64,000 bases of DNA from Clostridiales bacterium. GTDB lineage: Bacteria > Bacillota > Clostridia > Oscillospirales > Oscillospiraceae. Positions 34,087 to 42,467 of the stretch are shown piece by piece. The stretch's first letter is position 1, and every line of letters begins with the position of its first letter. A program made the position numbers and the translations under genes. The notes under the pieces are model-generated. The model worked only from the letters and a program-made list of their open reading frames with translations, searched no databases and had not been told where the DNA came from. The stretch covers positions 13,576-77,575 of the forward strand of contig SFFE01000013.1 in NCBI GenBank assembly GCA_004556965.1, given 5' to 3'.

Positions 34087-34948
34087 TTTCAGAGGGCTCC
34101 TCTCTGCGCTCCGGCTCGGTTTCCTCTGCCGCTTCTGCGGCCGTTGTCTCGGAAGGCGCATCCGGTTCCGATTCGTCTGCCGGCGCTTCGGCGATGGTTT
34201 CAGAGGGTTCCGCCGCGGCGGAATCCGGAGACGGCGTTTCTTCGGGTATTTCAGAGGGGGCTCCGGCAGGCTCCTCCGTGATCTCGACCAGAATGTCGGG
34301 CGCGGCGTACTTTTTGCATGCGATGCGAATCAGCACCACGATGGCGTAGATCAGGCACAGCGCCGCGGCGATGGAGAAGGCCGCGACCCAGCCGCCGGGC
34401 AGATACCCGACCGTGTCTACGGAAACCACCACATCCGGCAGATAGTCGGCATAGTCCTCCACCTCCTGAATCATCCCGGCCTGCGTCATCCAGTCCTTGT
34501 TCTGGCCGAACCAGCTATAGAGCTGCGTTGCGACGTCCTCAGACATGGCCTTGACCGTTCCGGAAACGCGGATATACTGGTCGAGCGACGAAGACGTGCC
34601 ATAGAGCACGGCGAGGGTGTTGCTCTGGATCGTGTCGGCGGATGCAAACCACCGCGCCGGGAAGCGGAAGGCGACCATCTGCCCGTTGATCGGCACGACG
34701 GCGTATTTTTCCGTGACGCTGCCGCTCTTATTGTAGCCGGAGGCAAAGTAGTCGAGGATGATGCAGATGTCGCGCTCGACGTAGTCGCCCGGCTGCACGT
34801 CTTCCATCACGTCGAACGTTTTGCCGCCGCGCAGGAGCTTGAACGTGGCAAAGCCGGGGATCGCCAGCAGGATGACGGCGGCGAGCACGGCCGCGATCAC
34901 GCGCGTATACGCATGGCGCAGGCGGATGGGATCGTTTTGAGGTTTCAT
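34079..34948 (-). CDS. Two-helix membrane protein with acidic C-terminal tail, unknown function
   Basis: A 289-residue protein. Transmembrane helix 1 is at about 18-38 (VIAAVLAAVILLAIPGFATF), an extracellular domain of about 140 residues follows, then helix 2 at about 188-210. The cytoplasmic tail (about 225-289) is very rich in Glu, Ala, Pro and Ser (low complexity). No known domain was recognised. The start ATG 34948 follows an AAGGAC-type site; 16 bases separate it from aroC. It is the middle gene of an aroC/membrane protein/methyltransferase operon. Confidence 0.75.
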   Translation of the reverse strand: MKPQNDPIRLRHAYTRVIAAVLAAVILLAIPGFATFKLLRGGKTFDVMEDVQPGDYVERDICIILDYFASGYNKSGSVTEKYAVVPINGQMVAFRFPARWFASADTIQSNTLAVLYGTSSSLDQYIRVSGTVKAMSEDVATQLYSWFGQNKDWMTQAGMIQEVEDYADYLPDVVVSVDTVGYLPGGWVAAFSIAAALCLIYAIVVLIRIACKKYAAPDILVEITEEPAGAPSEIPEETPSPDSAAAEPSETIAEAPADESEPDAPSETTAAEAAEETEPERREEPSENA

Positions 34949-34964
34949 TGGTATGGTCCTTTCT

Positions 34965-35978
34965 TCAAACGGACGCGACCGCTGCGGAATCGAGCATCGC
35001 GTCAAGTACGCTGCAGGCCAGCGCGGCCTCCATCACGGGGATGGCGCGCGGGGCAAGGCACGGATCGTGCCGCCCGGTGACGCGCAGCGTGGTCTCCTCC
35101 ATGGTCTGGATGTTTACGGTGTGCTGCTCGCGGGCGATGGACGCGGTGGGGCGCATGGCCATGCGCACGACGAGGGGCATCCCGTTCGTGATGCCGCCGT
35201 TGATGCCGCCGGCGTTGTTCGTTTCGGCGACCACCTGGCCGTTCTTGAGGACGAAGGGGTCGTTCGCCTCGCTGCCGCGCAGCTCGGCCAGACCGAAGCC
35301 CAGCCCGAACTCCACGCCCTTTACGCCGGGGATGGCGTAGAGGATGGAGGCGATGCGGCTCTCCATGCCGCCGAACATCAGTCCGCCCACGCCGGCGGGG
35401 ATGCCGGTGACGACGCACTCGAGCACGCTGCCGACAGAGTCGCCCGCGCTGCGCGCGTCGAGGATCTCGCGCTTCATTTCAAAGTTCAGCTCCTTGCCGG
35501 TGGCGTGGCCGACGCGCACGACGTTGGCCGCGATCTGGACGCCGCGCCGCTCCAGCACCTGCCGGCAGAGCGCCCCGGCGAACACCATGCACGCCGTGAG
35601 CCGCCCGCTGAACGGGCCGCCGCCGCGGAGGTCTGCGTAGCTGCCGAATTTTACCGTGGCGGTGTAGTCCGCGTGGCTGGGGCGGAGCACCTCCGGGTGG
35701 TAGTCGGAGGAGTGCGCGTCGCGGTTCTGGAACAGCGCCGCGACCGGCGCGCCGGTGGTCACCCCGCGGTACAGGCCGCTCATGATCAGCGGGTCGTCCG
35801 TCTCTGAGCGGTGCGTGGTCAGATCGGAGGAGCCGGGCGCGCGGCGGCGCATCTGGATGCGCACTGCGTCGAGGTCGATCGCCTCGCCCGCGGGCAAACC
35901 GTCCACCACCACGCCGATGCCGGGGCCGTGCGACTCACCGAAAATGGTGACCTTCAAATATTCTCCGTATGTGTTCAT
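34965..35978 (-). CDS. aroC: Chorismate synthase
   Basis: A 337-residue FMN-dependent enzyme that converts 5-enolpyruvylshikimate 3-phosphate to chorismate, the last shikimate-pathway step. Signatures: FGESHGPGIGVVVDGLPAG, MRRRAPGSSDLTTHRSETD, HSSDYHPEVLRPSHADYT and RHDPCLAPRAIPVMEAALA. Slightly shorter than many homologues but complete at both ends. Reduced FMN must come from the cell, as no flavin domain is fused. No other aromatic biosynthesis gene is adjacent. Confidence 0.97.
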   Translation of the reverse strand: MNTYGEYLKVTIFGESHGPGIGVVVDGLPAGEAIDLDAVRIQMRRRAPGSSDLTTHRSETDDPLIMSGLYRGVTTGAPVAALFQNRDAHSSDYHPEVLRPSHADYTATVKFGSYADLRGGGPFSGRLTACMVFAGALCRQVLERRGVQIAANVVRVGHATGKELNFEMKREILDARSAGDSVGSVLECVVTGIPAGVGGLMFGGMESRIASILYAIPGVKGVEFGLGFGLAELRGSEANDPFVLKNGQVVAETNNAGGINGGITNGMPLVVRMAMRPTASIAREQHTVNIQTMEETTLRVTGRHDPCLAPRAIPVMEAALACSVLDAMLDSAAVASV

Positions 35979-36004
35979 GAAAGATCCTCACTATTTCTAT
36001 AAGG

Positions 36005-36027
36005 TATGCCATTGTCAAGCAATACTA
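36005..36027. repeat. Partial copy of the inverted-end element in the aroC promoter region
   Basis: These 23 bases match the right end of the element at 32871-32893 with two mismatches. On the reverse strand they include TTGACA (36018-36013), which may act as the -35 box for aroC with a weak -10 (AATAGT) 17 bases on. Confidence 0.5.
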
Positions 36028-36085
36028 ATATCATAGAATACAACAAAACCGCGCGATTGTAAATCTTTTTGCGCGTGCGCCGCGC

Positions 36086-36114
36086 TTTACAACTGTGCAC
36101 GGGGAGATTATAAT
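36086..36114 (+). promoter_or_regulatory. Sigma-A promoter of the two-component operon
   Basis: TTTACA (36086-36091), a 17-base spacer and TATAAT (36109-36114), with a leader of about 120 bases before the response-regulator gene. A second TATAAT at 36179-36184 lacks a good -35 box. Confidence 0.75.
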
Positions 36115-36239
36115 AAAAAGGAAGAAGTGTGATCTGCGGATTTACAGATTTTTAACGCAAATCGGTCTGAACGTGTCCTATAATATTGGACAACCAAGAG
36201 ACCCGGCGGGCGCAGCCCGCCGTTTGAGGAGGAACTGCC

Positions 36240-36929
36240 ATGAGCCAGAAGGTACTGGTCGTCGAGGACGACATCAACATCGCAGAGCTGCTGCGGTTAT
36301 ATCTGGAGAAGGACGGTTTTGAAGTCAAGATCGCGCACGACGGCGGAGAGGGGTTGAAGCTCGCAGAGAGTGAACAGCCGGACCTGGTTTTGCTTGACAT
36401 CATGCTGCCCGTGCTCGACGGATGGCAGGTCTGCCGCCGCCTGCGCAAAACCACCAAGACCCCGATCATCATGCTCACCGCCAAGGGCGAGACGGAGGAC
36501 AAGGTCTCCGGTCTGGAGATGGGCGCGGACGACTACATCGTCAAGCCCTTCGAGGTCAAAGAGCTGCTCGCGCGCGTGCACGCCGTGCTGCGCCGCACCG
36601 GCGAGGAGGCCCCTGCGCAGGGCAAAAAGCTCACGTTCGACAAGCTGGTCATCAATCTCGATTCCTACGAGCTGATCGTGGACGGCAAAAAGATCGACAC
36701 GCCGCCCAAGGAGATGGAGCTGCTGTACCACCTTGCGGCGACGCCGAACCGCGTCTACACCCGCAACCAGCTCCTCGACGAGGTGTGGGGCTTCGACTAT
36801 TTCGGCGACTCCCGCACGGTGGATGTGCACATCAAGCGCCTGCGCGAAAAGCTGGAGGGCGTTTCGGACAAGTGGTCGCTCAAGACGGTCTGGGGCGTGG
36901 GCTACAAATTTGAAGCGGAAGAGACGTAA
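36240..36929 (+). CDS. OmpR/PhoB-family response regulator
   Basis: A 229-residue transcription regulator. The receiver domain has acidic pocket E9-D10-D11, phospho-acceptor D53 in LVLLDIMLPVLDG, the switch Thr in IIMLTAKGE and Lys in DDYIVKPF. A winged-helix domain follows (residues about 130-229), ending in the recognition segment TVDVHIKRLREKLEG and TVWGVGYKFE. GAGGAG precedes ATG 36240. It abuts the histidine kinase gene (next codon start at 36930), so the pair forms one signalling unit. Confidence 0.95.
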   Translation: MSQKVLVVEDDINIAELLRLYLEKDGFEVKIAHDGGEGLKLAESEQPDLVLLDIMLPVLDGWQVCRRLRKTTKTPIIMLTAKGETEDKVSGLEMGADDYIVKPFEVKELLARVHAVLRRTGEEAPAQGKKLTFDKLVINLDSYELIVDGKKIDTPPKEMELLYHLAATPNRVYTRNQLLDEVWGFDYFGDSRTVDVHIKRLREKLEGVSDKWSLKTVWGVGYKFEAEET

Positions 36930-38402
36930 GTGAAAAGCATCTATTTCAAAAATTTCACCGCGACCGCCGCGATGGTTATGGTGAGTTTCCTGATCCTCGG
37001 CATCGCGTTCGTGTTCCTCGGCCGCAGCTATGTCATCAACGACGCGCGCGACAAGATGGAGGCCAACGCCGAAGAGGTCAGCCGCAGCGCGCAGGCGCTC
37101 ACGCGCGAGGGCGAGCTCAACGGCTGGGAGCTGCGCATGACGATCAGCGCGGTCTCGAAAATCACAGGCAACCAGATCTTCATCAGCGACCCCGCAGGGG
37201 TCATCATCTCCTGCTCGGACATGAACATCGCCTGCGATCATCTGGGCCGCCAGATCGACCCGGCCGTGTTTATTCAGCTTCGCAGCAGCGAGACGTTCAA
37301 CCAGATGACGAACCTCTACGGGTTTTATGATACGCCGCACTATGTCGTGGCGCAGGCGATCCAAACGGTGGACGGCGCCGGGGTGATGGGCTATGTGTTC
37401 ATTACGTCGGACAGTGCGTCGATCGTGGAGAGCTGGTATACCTTTGTATGGGTCTTTATCGCCGCGTCGATCGCCGTCATGCTGCTGGCGCTGCTGCTGT
37501 CGCTGATGACGGCCAAGCGCATGGCGCAGCCGCTCGACGAGATGGCGCGCGCCAGCCGGAAATTCGCGCACGGCGATTTTTCCGTCCGCGTGAAGGAGGA
37601 CGGCCGCACCGACGAGGTCGGCGCGCTCGTCTCGGCGTTCAATTCCATGGCCGACTCGCTGGAGGCCTCGGAGCAGCGCCGCAACGAATTTATTGCCAAT
37701 GTCTCGCACGAGCTGAAGACGCCCATGACCACCATCGCCGGCTTTGCCGACGGCATTCTGGACGGTACGATTCCCAAGGAGGAAGAGGACAAATACCTCG
37801 CCACGATCGCGGAGGAGACGCGGCGCCTGTCGCGCCTGGTGCGCAGCATGCTCGACCTTTCCAAGATGGAGAGCAGCGGCATCGACCTCGCCCGCCGGCG
37901 GGAGTTTGACGTGTCCGAGACGATCATCAGCACGCTGCTGAGCTTTGAAAGCCGCGCCAACGCCAAACATCTGGACGTGGACCTGCAGCTTCCGGAAAAC
38001 CACATCAACGTCGTGGCCGACCCGGACGCGATCACCCGCGTGCTCTATAATCTCATGGACAACGCGGTGAAATTCGCTTCCCCCGGCAGCACGCTGCGCA
38101 TCTCCCTCTGGAAGACGGACGGGAAGGCCTATGTCTCCGTCCGCGACACGGGCGAGACGATTCCGGAGAGCGATCTGCCGTTCATCTTCGACCGATTCCA
38201 CAAGTCCGACCGCAGCCGTAGTCTGGACCGCGACGGCGTGGGACTGGGCCTGTATCTGGTCAAGAGCATCCTTGACGCGCACGGCGAGGACATTGCCGTG
38301 ACGAGCCGGGACGGTGTGACGGAGTTTGTTTTCACGCTCACGCTGGCCAAGCCCGCGCCCAGAGCGTCGGTCAAAACGGGGGCAAAAGCCGGGAAAAATT
38401 GA
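36930..38402 (+). CDS. HAMP-domain sensor histidine kinase
   Basis: A 490-residue membrane kinase starting at GTG 36930 directly after the regulator gene. Transmembrane helices are at about 12-32 and 172-194, with a sensor domain of about 140 residues between them. The HAMP linker spans about 195-247. The phospho-acceptor is H260 in NEFIANVSHELKTPMTTIAG. ATP-binding boxes are LYNLMDNAVKFA (N), VRDTGETIPESDLPFIFDRF (G1/F) and DGVGLGLYLVKSI (G2). The signal is unknown; the HtrA protease next door suggests envelope stress. Confidence 0.95.
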   Translation: MKSIYFKNFTATAAMVMVSFLILGIAFVFLGRSYVINDARDKMEANAEEVSRSAQALTREGELNGWELRMTISAVSKITGNQIFISDPAGVIISCSDMNIACDHLGRQIDPAVFIQLRSSETFNQMTNLYGFYDTPHYVVAQAIQTVDGAGVMGYVFITSDSASIVESWYTFVWVFIAASIAVMLLALLLSLMTAKRMAQPLDEMARASRKFAHGDFSVRVKEDGRTDEVGALVSAFNSMADSLEASEQRRNEFIANVSHELKTPMTTIAGFADGILDGTIPKEEEDKYLATIAEETRRLSRLVRSMLDLSKMESSGIDLARRREFDVSETIISTLLSFESRANAKHLDVDLQLPENHINVVADPDAITRVLYNLMDNAVKFASPGSTLRISLWKTDGKAYVSVRDTGETIPESDLPFIFDRFHKSDRSRSLDRDGVGLGLYLVKSILDAHGEDIAVTSRDGVTEFVFTLTLAKPAPRASVKTGAKAGKN

Positions 38403-38501
38403 CCGGCTCCCGCCCGCCGGATTCATAAAATGTTCGCATTCTATTCATAGGGAGCACAAAAACCCGTGTTATCCTGAATTCGTTCCCAGGAGGTACGACT
38501 T

Positions 38502-39800
38502 ATGTACGACGACGACCGCAGCGGCTGGTATCAGACCGGCAGCACAGGCGGGGAACAGCGCCGCACCGAGCCGAACGACCGGCCGGATTACACCGACCCG
38601 TTCTGGACGCCGGAGGCGGAGCAGAAAAAGAAAAAGCACTCGAAAATGAAGATCACCATGCTCATCCTTGGCGTGATCGTGCTGATTATCGCTTCGGCCT
38701 ACGTGTTCGCGGGCAGCGGCAAGGTGCATTTCTACATTTTCGGCCCCGGCTACACGTCCGAGGATTCGGGTACGCTTGAGATTCCGAAACGGGACGAGAC
38801 GGAGGACACCGTCTCCGGCAAAAACAGCATTCCCGCTGCCGAAACCGGCACCGGCGTCACCATGACGATCAGCCCGGTTCCCGGCGGTTCAGAGCTGACG
38901 CTGCAGGAGATCTACACCAAGTGCCTGCCCTCTGTCGTCGGCATCCGCACGGAGCTGAGCACGAGCCAGTACAGTATGGGCACCGGCATTATCATGACGG
39001 CGGACGGCTATATTGTCACGAATACGCACGTGCTCGACGGCGGCTATGCCGTCACCGTGACACTCTCGGACGGGACGGAGCATGAGGCCAAACTCGTCGG
39101 CGCCGACACGATCAGCGATCTCGCAGTGCTGAAGATCGAGGTCACGGGGCTGACCCCGGCGCAGTTCGGCGATTCTTCCGGCCTGCAGGTGGGCGACAGC
39201 GTCGTCACCATCGGCAACCCGCTGGGCGAGGATCTGCGCGGCACGATGACCAACGGCATCATCTCTGCCATCAACCGCGACATCACGTATGACGGGCATC
39301 TGATGACGCTCATTCAGACGAACGCCGCCATTAACGAGGGCAACTCCGGCGGCCCGCTCATCAACATGTATGGGCAGGTCATCGGTATCACCAACATGAA
39401 GGCCGTCTCCACCAACGGCGTGGAAGGGATCGGCTTTGCCATCCCGACCGCATCCGTACACACGGTGGTGGACGCGCTCATCGCCGAAGGCCGCGTTTCC
39501 GGACGACCGTCCATCGGCATCACCATCGCCCCGGTTTCTTCCTCCGCGCTGGATTATTACGATCTGCCCGACGGGCTGTATATCGAAAGCGTGGCGAAGG
39601 GCTCCGACGCGGAAAAGCAGGGCGTGCAGTCCGGCGACATTCTCGTCGCGGTCAACGGCGAGTCCGTTGCGACAACTTACGACGTCAACGCCATTAAGGA
39701 CGGTCTGCAGGTGGGCGACAGCATGACGCTGACGCTCTACCGCGACGGAAAAACGTTCGATGTCACCGTGACTCTGGTGGACACGAACGATATCTATTGA
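38502..39800 (+). CDS. HtrA/DegP-like membrane-anchored serine protease with PDZ domain
   Basis: A 432-residue protease: cytoplasmic N-terminus of about 48 residues, one transmembrane helix (about 50-70, MLILGVIVLIIASAYVFAG), a linker, then a trypsin-like domain with catalytic His in IVTNTHVLDGG, Asp in SDLAVLKIEV and Ser in NEGNSGGPLINM, and a C-terminal PDZ domain (about 345-425; AEKQGVQSGDILVAVNGESV). It degrades or senses misfolded proteins outside the membrane. AGGAGG precedes ATG 38502. It follows a two-component pair by 100 bases and is probably its target. Confidence 0.95.
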   Translation: MYDDDRSGWYQTGSTGGEQRRTEPNDRPDYTDPFWTPEAEQKKKKHSKMKITMLILGVIVLIIASAYVFAGSGKVHFYIFGPGYTSEDSGTLEIPKRDETEDTVSGKNSIPAAETGTGVTMTISPVPGGSELTLQEIYTKCLPSVVGIRTELSTSQYSMGTGIIMTADGYIVTNTHVLDGGYAVTVTLSDGTEHEAKLVGADTISDLAVLKIEVTGLTPAQFGDSSGLQVGDSVVTIGNPLGEDLRGTMTNGIISAINRDITYDGHLMTLIQTNAAINEGNSGGPLINMYGQVIGITNMKAVSTNGVEGIGFAIPTASVHTVVDALIAEGRVSGRPSIGITIAPVSSSALDYYDLPDGLYIESVAKGSDAEKQGVQSGDILVAVNGESVATTYDVNAIKDGLQVGDSMTLTLYRDGKTFDVTVTLVDTNDIY

Positions 39801-39841
39801 TTGCTTCACTCCTCTTTATATTCTCCTCTCTATTGAACGAG

Positions 39842-39869
39842 CCCCGGACGGCAACGTCCGGGGTTTGTT
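39842..39869 (+). terminator. Terminator after htrA-like gene
   Basis: CCCCGGACG-GCAA-CGTCCGGGG followed by TTTGTT: a perfect 9-bp stem. Confidence 0.8.
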
Positions 39870-39944
39870 CTGTCTCACACCAGATACCTATTAAATAATA
39901 AGACGCCAAGACGCCCGCTCACTGTCGGGTGCCCGAAAAACAGG

Positions 39945-39983
39945 AAATCCGACCTATGACACAATCACAGGTCGGATTTTTGT
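39945..39983 (+). terminator. Second terminator-like hairpin
   Basis: AAATCCGACCT pairs with AGGTCGGATTT across a 13-base loop and is followed by TTG. It lies in the convergent gap 39801-40100, which otherwise holds only repeat copy C. Confidence 0.6.
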
Positions 39984-40032
39984 ATGGCTCCCTTTGCACA
40001 AGGGATGCTTTGGGGCTGGCGTGTCCGCATCC

Positions 40033-40100
40033 CCCAGACGCAGGCTTGACCTGCGGCTGGGAAAGGAAGAACGAAACGAGCCCGTTCTGACGCGCGTAGC
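40033..40100. repeat. Dispersed 3'-end repeat, copy C
   Basis: A hairpin (CCCAG..CGCAGG-CTTGA-CCTGCG..CTGGG) is followed by AAAGGAAGAAC and GTTCTGACGCG directly before the stop codon of the minus-strand regulator gene. It has the same order as the copies at 20155-20261 and 50815-50969, with a much shorter middle part. Confidence 0.5.
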
Positions 40101-41705
40101 TCAGTCGAGCGCGAAGATGCTTTCTGCTCCTTCGGAGACGTCCCAGTGCGGGATCTTGTTGAGCATCTCCAGAACCTTAAATGACACCATCAGGCGCAGC
40201 CGGATGTCCGGATCGTCGAGATTCAGAGCCAGAATGTCCTGAATCTTCTGGATGCGGTAGATGACGCTGTTGCGGTGCATGTGAACGTTTTTCGCGGTGA
40301 GCGAAATGTTGCGCTCGGAGCACAGGTAATAATACAGCAGCTTGATGTTGCTGCAGGTGCTGCTGTTGTCGTCCATCAGGCGGTCGAGATAGCGGATATA
40401 GACGTCCTCGAGCGGAATTTCCTGCGCATAATTCTGCAGCATATCCTCCAGATAGAATCTGGAATACGGAAACGACGTTTTCTCAGGGGATTGGCGGACG
40501 CCGCAACTGAGCGCTGCGAGCGCCTGCTTGTACGCGACGTGCAGCTTGGTGACGTCCGGAAACATGGGGCTGACGCCCATGCGCGCCTGATTTTTCGAAA
40601 GGGTGTTGTTCAGGGTGTTCCAGTCGTCGTCAAAGGTCGAAGCGTCCTTCACATCGGAGGCGTTCCAGTCGCGCAGGAGTATGAGCACCTCGGTGCCGTG
40701 CTGAAAGACGCCGTAGCTGGGCAGCGGGCAGTTTGCCCGGAGCTGGTTTGCAAGGTGGGAGACCTTGGCGCTGCTGTCAATGTCGCACTGGACGAGACCA
40801 AGGCGGAACCGCCCCTGAAACGGGATGTGCAGCTGCGCGCAGCGGTCCCGGAAGTATTCCACACTGTCCTGCTTGGGATGGATGAGGTCGCCCACAAACT
40901 GCTGCTGCGTGGCCAGAAACTCCGAGCCGAACAGGCCGTTGAGCTTATAATAGGTCTCCAGCTCGTTGGAGAGACAGGTAAAGAGCGCGATTGTCTCCAG
41001 CGAGGGAGTGCTTTCGAGAAAATAGCAGCCGAGAAAGGAGAATGAGGCACCGTTGCTCCGATAGGACCGGACCAGAAACGGAACGCCGCTGATGGTAGTT
41101 GCCGCTCCATACAAAATGGGCCGGAAATATTTCCGCTCATCCTCGTAGTAGCCGTGCTGCGCCATCAGATTCAAATCGTTCTGACTGTAGTATCCGCGCG
41201 TGACGATGTCGTTCAGATAGTCGCAGCAGTCCACCGATTTCCGGGTGGCGCAGACGATGTTGTAGGCCGAATCGGTTACCAGTAGCAGACAACCCGGGAA
41301 CATTTCGCTTGCGATCTGCAGCAGCGCATTGTACCCGCCGTGACTCAGGGTGGCGGCCTTGACACGGAACTCAAACTGGTTGAATTTTGAGAACAGGTTG
41401 ATCAGATGGTTGGTAACATCGTTCAGCACGGTGCTTTCGCCGAGCCGAATCCCGTTGAGCGGATGCTTGCATTGGACTTGCGATGGTTTTGCTTTGAAAA
41501 TGAAACAGTGGTCGTGAAACAGGGAGCGCTTGAGCCGCGGCAGAACCTTCGGCTCGCAAATGTAAAGCACGTCTTCTTCCAGCGTGTCGGTCGGAAGGGT
41601 CAGGATCTGAACACTGGAGAATTCAAATTCCCGGTCGGTAGAAAGAATAACCTGGGAATCGAAACCGGACAGGCTTTCTGCAATCAGATTCAGTGATAAT
41701 TTCAT
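40101..41705 (-). CDS. PucR/CdaR-family transcriptional regulator 1
   Basis: A 534-residue regulator. The N-terminal part (about 1-250) is a sensor region of unknown ligand (TDREFEFSSVQILTLPTDTL at the start). A GGDEF-like/CdaR middle region follows. The C-terminal PucR helix-turn-helix reads LLYYYLCSERNISLTAKNVH then MHRNSVIYRIQKIQDILALN. The start ATG 41705 has GAGG ten bases upstream. It is divergent from an acyl-CoA ligase operon across a 762-base control region, and a close paralogue is at 57862. It most likely activates the surrounding organic-acid genes. Confidence 0.88.
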   Translation of the reverse strand: MKLSLNLIAESLSGFDSQVILSTDREFEFSSVQILTLPTDTLEEDVLYICEPKVLPRLKRSLFHDHCFIFKAKPSQVQCKHPLNGIRLGESTVLNDVTNHLINLFSKFNQFEFRVKAATLSHGGYNALLQIASEMFPGCLLLVTDSAYNIVCATRKSVDCCDYLNDIVTRGYYSQNDLNLMAQHGYYEDERKYFRPILYGAATTISGVPFLVRSYRSNGASFSFLGCYFLESTPSLETIALFTCLSNELETYYKLNGLFGSEFLATQQQFVGDLIHPKQDSVEYFRDRCAQLHIPFQGRFRLGLVQCDIDSSAKVSHLANQLRANCPLPSYGVFQHGTEVLILLRDWNASDVKDASTFDDDWNTLNNTLSKNQARMGVSPMFPDVTKLHVAYKQALAALSCGVRQSPEKTSFPYSRFYLEDMLQNYAQEIPLEDVYIRYLDRLMDDNSSTCSNIKLLYYYLCSERNISLTAKNVHMHRNSVIYRIQKIQDILALNLDDPDIRLRLMVSFKVLEMLNKIPHWDVSEGAESIFALD

Positions 41706-41742
41706 AAACATCATACCTCACAGTTTGTTATCACACATGGAA

Positions 41743-41761
41743 CAGGAATCCTGGATTCCTG
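41743..41761. promoter_or_regulatory. Perfect 19-bp palindrome before PucR regulator 1
   Basis: CAGGAATCC-T-GGATTCCTG is a perfect 9+9 palindrome about 40 bases upstream of the regulator's start codon, a candidate autoregulatory operator. Confidence 0.5.
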
Positions 41762-42074
41762 CGAATCTTGTGTCCGTATTGTTTCAATGAAATCTCTCTT
41801 TCACCGTTTCCTTTGCAGTTTTTCGAACTCCTACTCTTTGCAGTGTTTCGATGAGCGGCGTGTCTGGCGGGGCACGCCACCCATCCGTATTGTTTCCGGC
41901 TGGACTGGTTTATTCCGGGCATTCCCGGAACAGCGTTGCCTGTTGGACTACAAAAAGGCCTTCAAGTGGGTTTGTCATCTATCGACCTCCTACATACAGA
42001 ATGGGGCTGGACGGTCAAAATGGAACGATAAACGATCAAAAATAATAATGATCTGATTTTTTGACGGCCAGAAC

Positions 42075-42309
42075 TGTGCACATTATACAATGACTACGTT
42101 TTAACTATATCTCAGGGGGCAATTCTGAGAAAGGGCATTTGATACGAAAATGACATTCGACATACTTCGAGGAGTTGTGCAAGAATGACAATATCAAAAA
42201 ACGAGCTCCGGTTCAAGGGGGATCTGTGCAAAAAATCAGTGTATTTTGACACAAATTGCAGAAACTTCGCACAAAAATGTGATTGGAATTAATGCTACAA
42301 TCTGTGCGG
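42075..42309. promoter_or_regulatory. Control region with repeated TGTGCA motif upstream of acyl-CoA ligase 1
   Basis: The gene-free stretch 41706-42467 is AT-rich. Five related sites occur: TGTGCA (42075), TTGTGCAA (42175), CTGTGCAAAA (42224), CGCACAAA (42268, inverted) and CTGTGCGG (42302). A TACAAT -10-like box lies at 42296-42301 without a good -35, and an inverted repeat TCTCAG-N9-CTGAGA at 42110-42130. The set suggests activator-dependent transcription, plausibly by the PucR paralogues. Confidence 0.45.
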
Positions 42310-42467
42310 AACTTCTGAGAACGTTTTTGGAGAGAATGACGGTGCCACCTGCGGCCAAAAACGTTAAAGTTAAAAATGTAACGTTAAAACAGAAGCAACG
42401 GCGCGTGCTACGCTGCCGATGTCGATGCGCGCCGGATCCCAAATACAACAAACGGAGGAGTCAAACA

